A stretch of 56,954 nucleotides of DNA from Novosphingobium sp. (lineage in GTDB: Bacteria > Pseudomonadota > Alphaproteobacteria > Sphingomonadales > Sphingomonadaceae). The position numbers were made by a program, and so were the translations under genes. Numbering within the stretch: position 1 is the stretch's first letter; each line of letters starts with the position of its first letter. Shown in pieces: positions 8,641 to 18,024 of this stretch. The stretch lies in NCBI RefSeq assembly GCF_025351285.1, contig NZ_JANXWG010000121.1:1-56954 (forward strand). Reading direction: 5' to 3'. The notes below the pieces were generated by a model. It did not search any database. It was not told the DNA's origin and saw only the letters and a list, made by a program, of their open reading frames with translations.

Positions 8641-9819
8641 ATGATCGACTTGGCCAAGGCCCAGGAGGCGAACGCGCACGGCATGGCGGCGTTGCGGGCT
8701 GGCGACCATGCCGCGGCGGCGGCTGCGTTCGGCCGAGCGACCACGGCTGACCCCACCGCGATTCCGCTGTGGTCCAATCTTGCGCATGCATATCGGTTGG
8801 CTGGCGATGGCGCGGGCGAACGCTTTGCGCTCGAACGGGCCTTGTCGATCGACCGCACCGACTTCGGACCACAATTGCGCATGGCGCAACTGCTCCAGCG
8901 GCTTGGCGAGGAGACCGCTGCGCTTCAGGCCTGGAGCGGGGCGTTCCAGCTTGCAGCGCAGATGCCCGCGCTCGCACCCGCGATCGAAGCCGAGATTGCA
9001 GCGGGCAGGGCGTATTGCGATGCGCTGCAGGGGCGGATCGAATCGCGCCTGGATGTCGCTTTCGATGCAGTCAGCGGCGAGTGGGACGAGTGTGAAAAGC
9101 GCCGGATCAACGCATTTGTCGACCGTGCGCTGGGCAAGCGGGCAATCTACACCAACGAATGCGCCGGTTTGCAGTACCCGTTCCTGCCGGCAGACGAGTT
9201 TTTCGATCGCCTGCACTTCGATTGGCTCGACCAGCTCGAAGCCGGCGCTGGGGTCGTCCGGGCCGAACTCGATGCGCTGTTGGCTTCACCGGGCGAGGTC
9301 ATGCGGCCTTATGTGCGGATGGACGAAGGCACGCCGCAAAACTTGTGGAGCGCTCTGGATCATTCGCTCGACTGGTCGGCATGCTTCCTGTGGGAATATG
9401 GCGCGCCGAACCAGCCCATTCTCGATCGCTGTCCGCAAACCGCCGCGCTGCTGGAGCGTCTGCCGCTGGCGCGCATACCCGGTCGCGCCCCCAACGCGTT
9501 CTTCTCGCTGCTGCGCCCGCACACCCGCATTCCGCCGCACACGGGCGTAACCAACACCCGCGCGATCCTCCACCTTGCGCTCGACATCCCGCCCGGCTGC
9601 GGGTTTCGCGTGGGCGGTGAAACGCGCGAATGGGTAGAGGGCAAGGCCTTCGCCTTCGATGACACGATCGAGCACGAAGCCTGGAACGACAGCGACCGCA
9701 GGCGAGCCGTGCTGATCATCGATACCTGGAACCCGCACCTCACGACGCGTGAGCGCGATGCGATCGTCCGCTATACCGATATGGCCGACCACGCGCTGGC
9801 AACGCCACAGTCAAGCTAG
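8641..9819 (+). CDS. TPR aspartyl/asparaginyl beta-hydroxylase family protein
   Basis: A 392-residue protein. The N-terminus has TPR-type repeats (AHGMAALRAGDHAAAAAAFG and the following repeat). The C-terminus is an Asp/Asn beta-hydroxylase (2-oxoglutarate/Fe(II)) domain: RPHTRIPPHTGVTNTRAILH near 295, GFRVGGETREWVEGKAFAFD, then a His in DTIEHEAWND near 344. The two His fit the iron ligands of this family, which hydroxylates protein side chains or peptides. It is divergent from the sulfotransferase-like gene, so the two may share a promoter region. The target is unknown. Confidence 0.85.
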   Translation: MIDLAKAQEANAHGMAALRAGDHAAAAAAFGRATTADPTAIPLWSNLAHAYRLAGDGAGERFALERALSIDRTDFGPQLRMAQLLQRLGEETAALQAWSGAFQLAAQMPALAPAIEAEIAAGRAYCDALQGRIESRLDVAFDAVSGEWDECEKRRINAFVDRALGKRAIYTNECAGLQYPFLPADEFFDRLHFDWLDQLEAGAGVVRAELDALLASPGEVMRPYVRMDEGTPQNLWSALDHSLDWSACFLWEYGAPNQPILDRCPQTAALLERLPLARIPGRAPNAFFSLLRPHTRIPPHTGVTNTRAILHLALDIPPGCGFRVGGETREWVEGKAFAFDDTIEHEAWNDSDRRRAVLIIDTWNPHLTTRERDAIVRYTDMADHALATPQSS

Positions 9820-9975
9820 ACACTGGTGCTTTGCTGCAGAGCGTTGCCAAAGCCAAAATCGGCCCACGAGCAAAAACTCTGGGCGGTCTGATCTGCTTGA
9901 AACAGCATTGAAATACCGATATGTTTTGGCATCCGCCGGACATCCGGTGCCATTTCTGGCGAAAGTTACCCGACT

Positions 9976-10296
9976 GTGCTGACCACCTTCATTCTGCTGC
10001 TCGCGGTGCAGGCCGCAACTCCGGCTTCGATGCCACCGGGCGTTATCCAGACGACTGTGAGCGAACCCGACGTGCGCAGCATGTCGCCGCGAGACATCAA
10101 GGCTTTCAATGCGACAGTGCCGTCGAAGCATCCCTATCACATTCGCTGCACACGCGAAGTCGATGTTGGTTCGCTCATCAGAGGAGCAACGACTTGCAAG
10201 ACCAACCAGCAATGGTCGAAAGCCGAACAGGTCGGCAACGATGGCGTGCGAGAGATGAGTGACAGGATGACAAGCAAGGCCGAGAACGGCAACTGA
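9976..10296 (+). CDS. Small secreted protein, tandem paralog A
   Basis: A 106-residue protein with a GTG start and a short signal-like N-terminus (MLTTFILLLAVQAATPA). The mature part has SEPDV, SPRDIKAFNATVP, HPYHIRC and TTCKTNQQW; its two Cys could form a disulfide. The next gene is a clear paralog: by my count 65 of 106 positions are identical with no gaps. No family is recognised. The short distance (40 bases) suggests one transcript. Confidence 0.65.
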   Translation: MLTTFILLLAVQAATPASMPPGVIQTTVSEPDVRSMSPRDIKAFNATVPSKHPYHIRCTREVDVGSLIRGATTCKTNQQWSKAEQVGNDGVREMSDRMTSKAENGN

Positions 10297-10336
10297 CCGG
10301 AACGAGCGCGCTCATTTTTGCGAAAAGGACCAGTTC

Positions 10337-10657
10337 ATGCTGACTACCTTCATTCTTTTGCTCGCCGCCCAAGCCGTAACGCCTGCTCCTGCAACATCGG
10401 GGGTTATGCCAGCCACCATCTCGGAACCCGACGTGGTCCACATGACTCCGAGGGATATCAAGACCTTCAACATGTCGGTGCCGAACAGCCATCCTTACCA
10501 CATCCGCTGCCGGCGACAGGTCGATATCGGATCGCTGGTGGCCGGAACCACCACTTGCAAGACCAACCAGCAATGGACCCGGGCCGAAAACATCGGCAAC
10601 CAGGATGCTCGCGATCTAGGCGACAAGTTGGCCAGTAAATTTACCGAGAGCAATTGA
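10337..10657 (+). CDS. Small secreted protein, tandem paralog B
   Basis: A 106-residue paralog of the preceding gene, with an ATG start, the same signal-like leader (MLTTFILLLAAQA) and the same conserved core (TPRDIKTFN, HPYHIRC, TTCKTNQQW). Both Cys are kept. The upstream bases (GCGAAAAGGACC) resemble those before paralog A, so the duplicated unit includes the ribosome site. The function is unknown; the conserved TTCKTNQQW segment is probably structural or binding. It converges with the membrane protein gene at 10673. Confidence 0.7.
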   Translation: MLTTFILLLAAQAVTPAPATSGVMPATISEPDVVHMTPRDIKTFNMSVPNSHPYHIRCRRQVDIGSLVAGTTTCKTNQQWTRAENIGNQDARDLGDKLASKFTESN

Positions 10658-10672
10658 TAGTGCGAATCGGGG

Positions 10673-12499
10673 TCAGCCGGGGCGCTTCGTCAGCCCGCGG
10701 CCATCTGCCGGCGCAGAACTGACGCGCCAAGCCTTGAAGTGGCTGCCCGGCGCCAGGTCGACCGGAGTCAGCCACGATGGCGCCCGGTTGGACAACAGCG
10801 CGGCCATGAGGCCTTTGGGCGCCGCGGTGCGATAGTTGTCGGCCTCGATCTGGTCGGGGCAGATCAGCAGCAGCGTGGCGTGGCGTTTCACGACGATCGC
10901 TTTTGCCTCGTCGGGCGGCGCGATGAACGCGGCGATCACGTCGTGAATCCCGGCAACGCCGCGATGGTGACCGGTCGCGATGACGCGATGGCCGGTGTCC
11001 AGGATGATCCGTGGGCCCGGATCGAGCGGTGCGAAAATGTCGGTATCAGGTAATTTGCGCAGGCCCACGGCGAGCTTGTCGTAGTCGCATGAACTGGCCC
11101 CGTACGCTTGTGGCGCAGCCGTTTGCGGCTTTCGGGCGGGCAAGGCGACTTGCGTCGCCGCATCGACCGTTACGACCGGAACTCCGGGAAAAACCAGCAG
11201 CAGTACGGTCGCGTAGCGCAGGACGCGGCGCCACACGGGTGCGGCGGCGATCCGGGCAATATCGATCCGATCGCGTAGCAGCCAGCCCGTCGGAACCGTT
11301 GCGATCAACGCCGCGGCGCCACAGGCCCGTGTCACCATCAGGCCGATCAGCGTTGCGGCAAGCATGATCAGCGTAAAATCGAACCACCAGGCCCGCTCGG
11401 TAGCGGTCGGCGCGATTTGCAGCAGGCGCAGCGATGCCGCCAGCCCGATCACCGGCGGCCCGACCATGAAGATCAATTCGCGCCACGTCAGGTTCCAGAC
11501 CGGCTGGCCTTCGAAGACGTTTGCGTACCAGAACTTGCGCACCAGCGGATCGAGCGCGGCGAACGCACCGTTGGCGCAACTGGGCGCAGCCGCCAGCACG
11601 ATGGCTGCGGATATTGCGGCCACGGCTGCGCCCGCTGCGGCAATTGCCAGCGGCGGGCGGTTGCGCAACGCGGTCAGGCCCAGGCAGCCCAGCGCGGCAG
11701 CAGCAAACGCGGCGAGGTGTGCGGGCGAGACGGTGTCACAATGCTCGGCGAGGTCGGTCAGGCCGCGCGTGCCGAGGAAAAACGCAATCGAACCGAGTGC
11801 CAGCGCAGCGCTGCCGTGGACCAACCCCGCCACGTCGGCGCGGTTGCGGAGGAAGCGCAGCGCCAGGACGCCCACAAAAGCAGCAGTCAGCGGCAGGCCT
11901 TCGATCGATATGGCAAGGCTCGCGGCCATTGACAGGCCGATGATCCAGCCGCCTTTCGCCCGATCGGTTTCGGCCAACCCGTTCAGCGCGGCCAGCGCCA
12001 GCACGATCTGCCAGGCGTGATGGTCGATCCGCATCGGCTGGAATTGAAACATGGCTGGCACCGACAACGCGGCGAGCAGGCAGGAAAAACCGGCGATCTC
12101 GACCGTGAACAGCCGCCCCGCCAGCCGTCCGATCAAGGCCAGTGCGCACAGCAGCGTCAGCAGCGGCACCACGATGCAGGTCATGGTTTCAGCGAGTGGT
12201 TGGCCCAGCAGCGGGCGCAGCGCGAGTATCATCGCGGCGATCGGAATGTCGACCAGCCGCGACCAGTGCATCGGCACGCCTTCGGGGGCTGCGATGCGGT
12301 ACTGATGGACATCGAACCAGCTTTGCCCCGCAAGCAGATCCCGCACTTGCACCAACCGCAGCGCGTCGTCGGGATCGGGGAAACGGTGCATGAACAGCGC
12401 ATGGCCCTTGGCCACGAACATCAGCGCGCACAGCAGAACCCACACGATCACAACGCGGATGGCCAGCGCTCCGCGTGGGGGCGAAGAGCTTGTGTTCAC
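10673..12499 (-). CDS. Polytopic membrane protein, GT-C glycosyltransferase-like
   Basis: A 608-residue integral membrane protein with about a dozen predicted hydrophobic segments and a soluble C-terminal domain from about residue 430. Near the first membrane helix it has FPDPDDALRLVQVRDLLAG, similar in place and kind to the acidic motif of GT-C/STT3-type transferases, which act on polyprenyl-linked sugars. The GTG start at 12499 overlaps the GtrA stop by four bases (GTGA), so the two are translationally coupled. I infer a role in surface glycan assembly; the exact reaction is not determinable. Confidence 0.75.
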   Translation of the reverse strand: MNTSSSPPRGALAIRVVIVWVLLCALMFVAKGHALFMHRFPDPDDALRLVQVRDLLAGQSWFDVHQYRIAAPEGVPMHWSRLVDIPIAAMILALRPLLGQPLAETMTCIVVPLLTLLCALALIGRLAGRLFTVEIAGFSCLLAALSVPAMFQFQPMRIDHHAWQIVLALAALNGLAETDRAKGGWIIGLSMAASLAISIEGLPLTAAFVGVLALRFLRNRADVAGLVHGSAALALGSIAFFLGTRGLTDLAEHCDTVSPAHLAAFAAAALGCLGLTALRNRPPLAIAAAGAAVAAISAAIVLAAAPSCANGAFAALDPLVRKFWYANVFEGQPVWNLTWRELIFMVGPPVIGLAASLRLLQIAPTATERAWWFDFTLIMLAATLIGLMVTRACGAAALIATVPTGWLLRDRIDIARIAAAPVWRRVLRYATVLLLVFPGVPVVTVDAATQVALPARKPQTAAPQAYGASSCDYDKLAVGLRKLPDTDIFAPLDPGPRIILDTGHRVIATGHHRGVAGIHDVIAAFIAPPDEAKAIVVKRHATLLLICPDQIEADNYRTAAPKGLMAALLSNRAPSWLTPVDLAPGSHFKAWRVSSAPADGRGLTKRPG

Positions 12500-12915
12500 C
12501 GGAATACGACCCGCTGGCGCAACAGCCAGGTCACGGTGAAGCTGGTGACGATGGCGAGCAGCTTGGCGATACGCGGATCGACACCGATTCGGGTGGAAAG
12601 ACCGACGATCAGCGTCGTCAATGCCAGTCCGACAAGCGCCGAAACAAGGAATAGCGCCTTCTGGCGGGTGCGGGCTGGACCTGCGGGTGCGATCTGGTCG
12701 GCAAAGACCTTGCGGCTGGAAAGCAGCCAATGCGCGACAATTCCCAGCGTGTAGCCAAGCGCGGAAGCAGGCGCCGGCCGCACGTGCAAGTCAAGCAGCG
12801 CCAGGAAACTGCCGTAATCGATCGCCAGCGCGCCCAGACTGGCGATCGCATATCGTAGCAGCGTGATCTGCCGCAGCCGCTGGAGCAGCGGGGTCGCGGC
12901 GAGCGTTCGGGCCAT
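12496..12915 (-). CDS. GtrA family membrane protein
   Basis: A 139-residue protein with four hydrophobic helices. RYAIASLGALAIDYGSFLAL, GYTLGIVAHWLLSSRKVF and the C-terminal TFTVTWLLRQRVVFR are typical of GtrA. Members are thought to flip or help move undecaprenyl-phosphate-linked sugars. It is the middle gene of an apparent operon: FAD oxidoreductase, GtrA, then the GT-C-like protein with a 4-base overlap. This supports a common envelope-glycan role. Confidence 0.88.
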   Translation of the reverse strand: MARTLAATPLLQRLRQITLLRYAIASLGALAIDYGSFLALLDLHVRPAPASALGYTLGIVAHWLLSSRKVFADQIAPAGPARTRQKALFLVSALVGLALTTLIVGLSTRIGVDPRIAKLLAIVTSFTVTWLLRQRVVFR

Positions 12916-12944
12916 AGTGGTTCGTTCCAGGGCTACGCGGGCGA

Positions 12945-14591
12945 TCAGGCGGCGTCGCGGCGCGGCTGGACTTCGGGAACGATCCGTTGCGGAACATCGC
13001 GCACCGATGCGAGCGCAGCGGCCTGGTCTTCGCTTGGCGCGCGGCGCGGTTCGGCGGCGGGTGCCGTGGGCAACGCGGCTTGGGCACCTTCATCGCCGGC
13101 CTCGTGGTACTCGGCGTCTTCGTTGACGCACCAGACGTCATAAACGCGCGAGCCGGCGACAATGTTTTCCACCGTCAGCATCGCGGTCATCATCGCGTGG
13201 TCCTGGTTGTTGTAGCGGTGCATGCCGTTGCGGCCGACCATGTGCAGCGTGGGGTGCGCGGCTTCGAGTTCATCGCGCATTGCGGCAACATTGGCGGCGT
13301 ATTCATCGTCATAGACCGGATAGGCCTTTTCCTGCCGCACGACCGCGCCGCCGATGACCTGCTCGCCTTTGACCAGGCCGAGAATCTCCATCTCGCGCGT
13401 GGCTAGTGCAATCAGTTGATCGTCGGTCGAGGCCCACAAATCATCGCCTTCGAAGCAGAAGTATTCGAGCCCGACGCAGGCCACACCGCTCTCGGGCACC
13501 ATTTCGGGCGACCATGAACGGAAGTTCTGGATGCGGCCGACTTTGACCTTGCTGTCGTGGATGTAGATCCAGTTGTCGGGGAACAGGTCCTCCGAACGAA
13601 TCTTGAGCGCGACGGTGAGAAAATCGCGATAACGCAGCCGGTTGGCCTGGAGCGTGGTCGCGGGCAACGGATGTAGCCGCGCCGCCAGTTCGCGCATCGG
13701 CGCCGAGCTGATCGCGTGGCGCGCGGTGATGATCGTTTCCGAACCATCCTCGCTCGTGGCCGACAAGCGCCAGCCGCCCTGGCCATCGCTGGCGAGCTGC
13801 TTGAGGCTGTGGCCCATCAGGACTTCGTTGACCCCGGAAATGTTTCCGGCGCCCACGATGGAATCGCGTGCCGCGTCCCACATCATGCCCGGCCCAAGGC
13901 GCGGATAGCGGAAGGTTTCGAGCAGCGTCTTGGTCTGCATCCCGTCATTCGGGCGCTTGTTGAGGCCGAGGCTGCGCTTGAGCCCGTCGATCACCGCGGC
14001 GCCGAGCGACAAGCCCTTGATGCGCTGTGCGGCCCAATCTGCGCTCATTTCGTCGCAGGGCATGCCCCACACCTTCTCGGTGTAAGTCTTGAAAAAGATC
14101 GAATAGAGTTTCTGGCCGAACTGGTTGACTGTCCAGTCCTCGAAGCTGCGCACATTCTTGTTCGGGAACATCTGCGCCTTGGCGAAGCTCGCCATGCACA
14201 GCGTGGAGCGCACGATGCCCAGGTTCCACAGCGCCTCGAATGCGCGCAGCGGATAGCTGTAGAACTTGCCCTCGTAATAGATGCGGCTCATCCGCGGACG
14301 CTGGATGAAATCGTCGGGCAGGATCTCGTTCCACAAGTCGACCACGGCCTGGCTCTTGGAAAAGAAGCGGTGGCCGCCGATGTCGAAGCGATAGCCTTCG
14401 TGTTCCACGGTGCGGCTGATCCCGCCGACGTAGACCGGGTCCTTTTCGATGATCGCCACCGACAACCCGCGCTTGGCCAGCAGGTAGCCGGCGGTCAGTC
14501 CAGCCGGACCGGCCCCGATGATCGCGACATCGACGGTGCGTCCGCCGGTCCGAGCCGTACCGATTTCGTTGCTACCCATCGCCTCGTTCAT
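12945..14591 (-). CDS. NAD(P)/FAD-dependent oxidoreductase, UDP-galactopyranose mutase-like
   Basis: A 548-residue flavoprotein. The dinucleotide-binding motif is VDVAIIGAGPAGLTAGYLLA near residue 22, followed by the FAD-contact region VGGISRTVEHEGYRFDIGGH and RFFSKS. This resembles UDP-galactopyranose mutase and protoporphyrinogen-oxidase-like enzymes. YPVYDDEYAANV and MHRYNNQDHAMMTAM near the C-terminus also fit flavin or substrate contacts. The last 50 residues are Ala/Pro-rich and probably disordered. It leads an operon with GtrA and a GT-C-like protein, so sugar-nucleotide or lipid-sugar processing is likely; the substrate is uncertain. Confidence 0.8.
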   Translation of the reverse strand: MNEAMGSNEIGTARTGGRTVDVAIIGAGPAGLTAGYLLAKRGLSVAIIEKDPVYVGGISRTVEHEGYRFDIGGHRFFSKSQAVVDLWNEILPDDFIQRPRMSRIYYEGKFYSYPLRAFEALWNLGIVRSTLCMASFAKAQMFPNKNVRSFEDWTVNQFGQKLYSIFFKTYTEKVWGMPCDEMSADWAAQRIKGLSLGAAVIDGLKRSLGLNKRPNDGMQTKTLLETFRYPRLGPGMMWDAARDSIVGAGNISGVNEVLMGHSLKQLASDGQGGWRLSATSEDGSETIITARHAISSAPMRELAARLHPLPATTLQANRLRYRDFLTVALKIRSEDLFPDNWIYIHDSKVKVGRIQNFRSWSPEMVPESGVACVGLEYFCFEGDDLWASTDDQLIALATREMEILGLVKGEQVIGGAVVRQEKAYPVYDDEYAANVAAMRDELEAAHPTLHMVGRNGMHRYNNQDHAMMTAMLTVENIVAGSRVYDVWCVNEDAEYHEAGDEGAQAALPTAPAAEPRRAPSEDQAAALASVRDVPQRIVPEVQPRRDAA

Positions 14592-14648
14592 TCCGGACCC
14601 CCGTCGAGATGGCCCTGCGGCCTCCTCACAAGATCTGAAGAAAATTGG

Positions 14649-14663
14649 CTAAGCATTGGTTAA
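14649..14663 (-). promoter_or_regulatory. Possible CtrA-type box upstream of FAD oxidoreductase
   Basis: CTAA-N7-TTAA on the plus strand reads TTAA-N7-TTAG on the coding strand, one base off the TTAA-N7-TTAA box bound by the alphaproteobacterial cell-cycle regulator CtrA. It lies 58 bases upstream of the 14591 start. Such boxes occur by chance, so support is weak. Confidence 0.3.
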
Positions 14664-14724
14664 CGGCACTCTGCGGTTTGGCGAAATTTCACTATCGTGC
14701 CGGGGGTTTTCCAATGGCCGGCGA

Positions 14725-15429
14725 TTACCATGCAGTGCGGTTGCGGTGGCGTTCCGATGCGGGTGGCATCGGCGCGAACGTAGCCGGCCCTGCCAGGATG
14801 CCTGCGGTGAGATGGATCGCCATCGTCGCGCGCGCCAGTTCGTCGAGCCGGAACGGGCTGTCGAAATCGAGCTCATGCGTCATGCCGGCTTGCGAATTCC
14901 TGTCGCGCGCGCGGACTTTGGCGATAAGCGGCGGCAGCATGGCGGTCTGGATGCGCACTTGTTCGCCGATTACCAGCTTTTGCGGAACCTCGATCGCGGC
15001 GGACTGCTGCGAGATTGTCACGAAGCGGGCCGGCATGGCCTCGCGGCCGGCGTGAACCAGCGCTTCCATGCCGATTTTCAGCCGGATCGCCTGGCGCGGC
15101 TGAGGCCCGCGATCTTCATCGAGCAGGCTGTCGACCGAGGTCGGCGCATGAAAGCGCAAGCCCAGGTGATCCCCCTCGCTCCAGGCGACATCGGCGCCAT
15201 GGCATTCACCATTGCCCAGTCCGATGGCCAGCGTGCGATGCGGCGGCAGCGGGTGGAACAGCCGGATCTTCATGCCCGTGGCGGACACGTCGCGGATCAC
15301 GCACAGGTAATCGCGCCCATCCAGGATCAATCGCGCAGCGCGGATCATGAGCGTGAAGCGCGGCGCATTGCGCCGGTTCGCGTGGTCCGGGCCCAGATCG
15401 AAGGGCGTGGAAGCGGCAGGCACAGTCAT
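14725..15429 (-). CDS. PilZ domain protein
   Basis: A 234-residue cytoplasmic protein. Near the N-terminus it has ANRRNAPRF, a match to the RxxxR c-di-GMP contact motif, followed by RDVSATGMKI, a match to D/NxSxxG. Together these predict c-di-GMP binding. The second half (about residues 115-215) looks like a degenerate second PilZ barrel without the Arg motif. The start at 15429 has GAAGGAC upstream. It probably links c-di-GMP to surface or motility behaviour. It is isolated between convergent and divergent neighbours. Confidence 0.85.
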   Translation of the reverse strand: MTVPAASTPFDLGPDHANRRNAPRFTLMIRAARLILDGRDYLCVIRDVSATGMKIRLFHPLPPHRTLAIGLGNGECHGADVAWSEGDHLGLRFHAPTSVDSLLDEDRGPQPRQAIRLKIGMEALVHAGREAMPARFVTISQQSAAIEVPQKLVIGEQVRIQTAMLPPLIAKVRARDRNSQAGMTHELDFDSPFRLDELARATMAIHLTAGILAGPATFAPMPPASERHRNRTAW

Positions 15430-15672
15430 GGGCAAGTCCTTCAGGGGAATCGCCGCACTCCGTGCCTCCTGGCGGATAGCTGGTCTGGACACGGCGCGGC
15501 GGGCCGATCGGGAAAGCGATAAACAAAAAGGGTTTCCGTGCCGTTAAGCATGGCGTGGTTTGCCCCGCAGCCTTCGAAACCGCGCATCGCTTGCGTACGC
15601 GAATGCGCGCCGGCACAAGGCTCGCTCGCTCCGATGTTGGGCGGTGCCGAGATTTCCGGAACGGGGCTAACC

Positions 15673-16983
15673 ATGGTCAATCGTCGTACACTGATTGCAG
15701 GGTCTGCCGCAGGCGGCGCGCTGGCGCTGGGTGGCTGGTACGCCGCCCGGCACCAGCCGCATGCGTTTCCGCGCGGTTTCCTGTGGGGCGCCGCGACGGC
15801 CGGGCACCAGATCGAAGGCAACAATACCAACGCCGATTGCTATCTGCTCGAAACGGTCAAACCCACGGTTTTTCCGTATCCTTCGGGAATGGCAGCCAAC
15901 AGCTTCGCGTTGTGGGCGGTCGATCTCGATCTGGCCAAAGGCCTGGGCTTGAATGCTTATCGCTTCAGCCTTGAATGGGCGCGGATCGAGCCTGCTGAAG
16001 GCCGGTTTTCGGTGCCGATGCTCGATCATTACAAGGCCATTATCGAAGGATGCCGCGCGCGCGGACTGGCGCCGGTCGTCACCTTCAACCACTTCACCAC
16101 GCCGTGCTGGTTTGCCGCGCGCGGTGGCTGGCTGGCAGAGGGAGCGGCCGAGCTGTTCGCGCGGTTCTGCGGCCGGGCGGCACAACATCTTGGCGCCGGA
16201 ATTGCCCATGCGATCACGCTGAACGAACCGAACCTGGCGGGCCGGTTGCAGGCGCTGGTGCCCCCGCCGTTCCTGCAGGGTGACAAGGCGATGGCCGAAG
16301 CGGCCGCGCGCGCCTCGGGAACGCGTACGTTCGTGGCCGGCAATGCGCTTTACATTGCCGATCCGGCGCGGATGCAGGCCAATCTGCTGGTCGGCCACAC
16401 GCTCGCCCGGGCAGCCATCAAGGCGGTGCGTCCCGAGCTTCCAGTCGGCGTCGCGCTCGCGTTGTTTGCCGATGAAGCGATCGGCCCCAACAGCCTGCGC
16501 GATGCGAAGCAGCACGAATGGTATGGTGCCTGGCTCGATCTGGCACGGCATGACGATTTTGTGGGCGTGCAGAATTACGAACGCTGGCGCTGGGACGACA
16601 AGGGCCGCGTCAAGCCGCCGCACTTTTCCAGCTTCAACACGATGGGCTCGGAAATCTATCCGCCCTCTCTGGCAAACGCGGTGCGCTACGCCCACGCGGT
16701 CACCAGGCGCCCTGTGCTGATTACCGAGCACGGGCTGTGCACCGATCGCGATGCCTTGCGCGCGTCGTTCATTTCGGCCGCGCTTGCCGAACTGGGCCGG
16801 GCGATCGCGGACGGTGTGCCGGTGCTGGGCTATATGCACTGGTCGCTGATCGACACTTACGAGTGGATTTTCGGCTATCGCAACGTGTTCGGACTGCACA
16901 GCGTGGACAGGCAGACGTTCGCGCGGACCGCCAGGCCGAGCGCGGCGGTTTACGCCAGGATTGCGCAAGCCAACGCGGCCTGA
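15673..16983 (+). CDS. Exported glycoside hydrolase family 1 protein
   Basis: A 436-residue GH1 enzyme (beta-glucosidase-type). The N-terminus MVNRRTLIAGSAAGGALALG is a likely Tat signal. The catalytic domain starts FPRGFLWGAATAGHQIEGNN. The acid/base is E185 in TLNEPN and the nucleophile is E352 in LITEHG, where the usual Asn of TENG is His. YRFSLEWARIEP is also typical of GH1. It probably hydrolyses beta-glycosides in the periplasm. I chose the ATG at 15673 because upstream in-frame codons from 15538 add a non-conserved stretch before the signal. Confidence 0.88.
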   Translation: MVNRRTLIAGSAAGGALALGGWYAARHQPHAFPRGFLWGAATAGHQIEGNNTNADCYLLETVKPTVFPYPSGMAANSFALWAVDLDLAKGLGLNAYRFSLEWARIEPAEGRFSVPMLDHYKAIIEGCRARGLAPVVTFNHFTTPCWFAARGGWLAEGAAELFARFCGRAAQHLGAGIAHAITLNEPNLAGRLQALVPPPFLQGDKAMAEAAARASGTRTFVAGNALYIADPARMQANLLVGHTLARAAIKAVRPELPVGVALALFADEAIGPNSLRDAKQHEWYGAWLDLARHDDFVGVQNYERWRWDDKGRVKPPHFSSFNTMGSEIYPPSLANAVRYAHAVTRRPVLITEHGLCTDRDALRASFISAALAELGRAIADGVPVLGYMHWSLIDTYEWIFGYRNVFGLHSVDRQTFARTARPSAAVYARIAQANAA

Positions 16984-17161
16984 AATCGCGATGTGCGCAG
17001 GTCCGATTGCGAATCTTTCGCGTGCCGCAACCATGCAAAAGATTGCAGTTGCGCGACACCGTGCAACGCGCCACAATCTTGCGGACCGGAACGCCTACGC
17101 TCACGCAAGCGCGGCATCCCGTCGGCGGGAGAGAGCCTGAAGAACGTTCGGGGGTCTCAAT

Positions 17162-17986
17162 TTGGCGCATACCGCAGTGCTCTGGCTCGTGCCGCTTGTT
17201 GCCTTGCTTGTCGCAGGGCTGATCGCCGGCTTTGCTGCGGGACTGTTCGGGATCGGCGGTGGCTTCGTGGTCGTTCCCGCGCTGCTGGCGGTGCTGCCGC
17301 TGCTCGGCGGAGACAAGGTGCAATATGCGCATGTTGCGATCGGTACGTCTGCCGCCACTATCATCCTCACCTCGATCCGATCGTTGCGCGCGCATGCTCT
17401 GCGCAATGCGGTGGAATTCGAAGTCTTGCGAACCTGGGCGCCGTGGCTGATCATCGGTGACGCATTCGGCGTGGTCCTGGCCGGGCACGTCGACGGAACC
17501 GTTCTGACGCTGGTGTTCGGGATCGGTGTTGCCCTGATGTCGATCAACTTCCTGGTTCCGGGTCTGGCCGACCACAAATTGAGCGAAAACATGCCGGGCA
17601 TAGCACCGCGCGTAGCGATCGCCGGCGGTCTGGGCGCGTTTTCGTCGTTGCTGGGTATCGGCGGCGGCACGATCGCGATCATGGTGATGACGCTGTGCGG
17701 CCGCTCGATCCATCGCGCGATCGCCACCGCATCGGGCATCGGCGCCTTGATCGCGATCCCCAGCGCGATCGGTTTCGCGATCATCGGCTACCACCAGGCG
17801 GGCTTGCCGTGGGGTTCGATCGGCTACGTCAACGTCCCCGCTGCCATCGTGATCACTTCGATGTCGATCCTGTCGGCACCGCTGGGTGTGGCCGCGGCGC
17901 ACGCCTTGCCGCCATCGCCATTGCGCAAGGTGTTCGGCGTCTACCTGCTGTTCATCGCGGTGATCATGCTGCGAAAATCCCTGTAG
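17162..17986 (+). CDS. TauE/SafE family permease
   Basis: A 274-residue membrane protein with about eight helices. The repeated Gly-rich motifs GLIAGFAAGLFGIGGGFVVVP and GGLGAFSSLLGIGGGTIAIM are the internal repeats of the TauE/SafE family, which exports sulfite, sulfoacetate or related anions. The start is TTG with a GGGGG stretch upstream. The aminotransferase gene begins 38 bases downstream, so they may be one transcript. The substrate is unknown. Confidence 0.88.
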   Translation: MAHTAVLWLVPLVALLVAGLIAGFAAGLFGIGGGFVVVPALLAVLPLLGGDKVQYAHVAIGTSAATIILTSIRSLRAHALRNAVEFEVLRTWAPWLIIGDAFGVVLAGHVDGTVLTLVFGIGVALMSINFLVPGLADHKLSENMPGIAPRVAIAGGLGAFSSLLGIGGGTIAIMVMTLCGRSIHRAIATASGIGALIAIPSAIGFAIIGYHQAGLPWGSIGYVNVPAAIVITSMSILSAPLGVAAAHALPPSPLRKVFGVYLLFIAVIMLRKSL

Positions 17987-18024
17987 AAATCACGAAAGCC
18001 ACCGGAACCAAAGGAGCTGACCCC

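Noticed and set aside
16984..17161. Possible riboswitch before the TauE/SafE gene (CGGCGGGAGAGAGCC)
   Set aside because: GGGAGAGA recalls a glycine riboswitch fragment, but the rest of the conserved core and the expected stems are not present.
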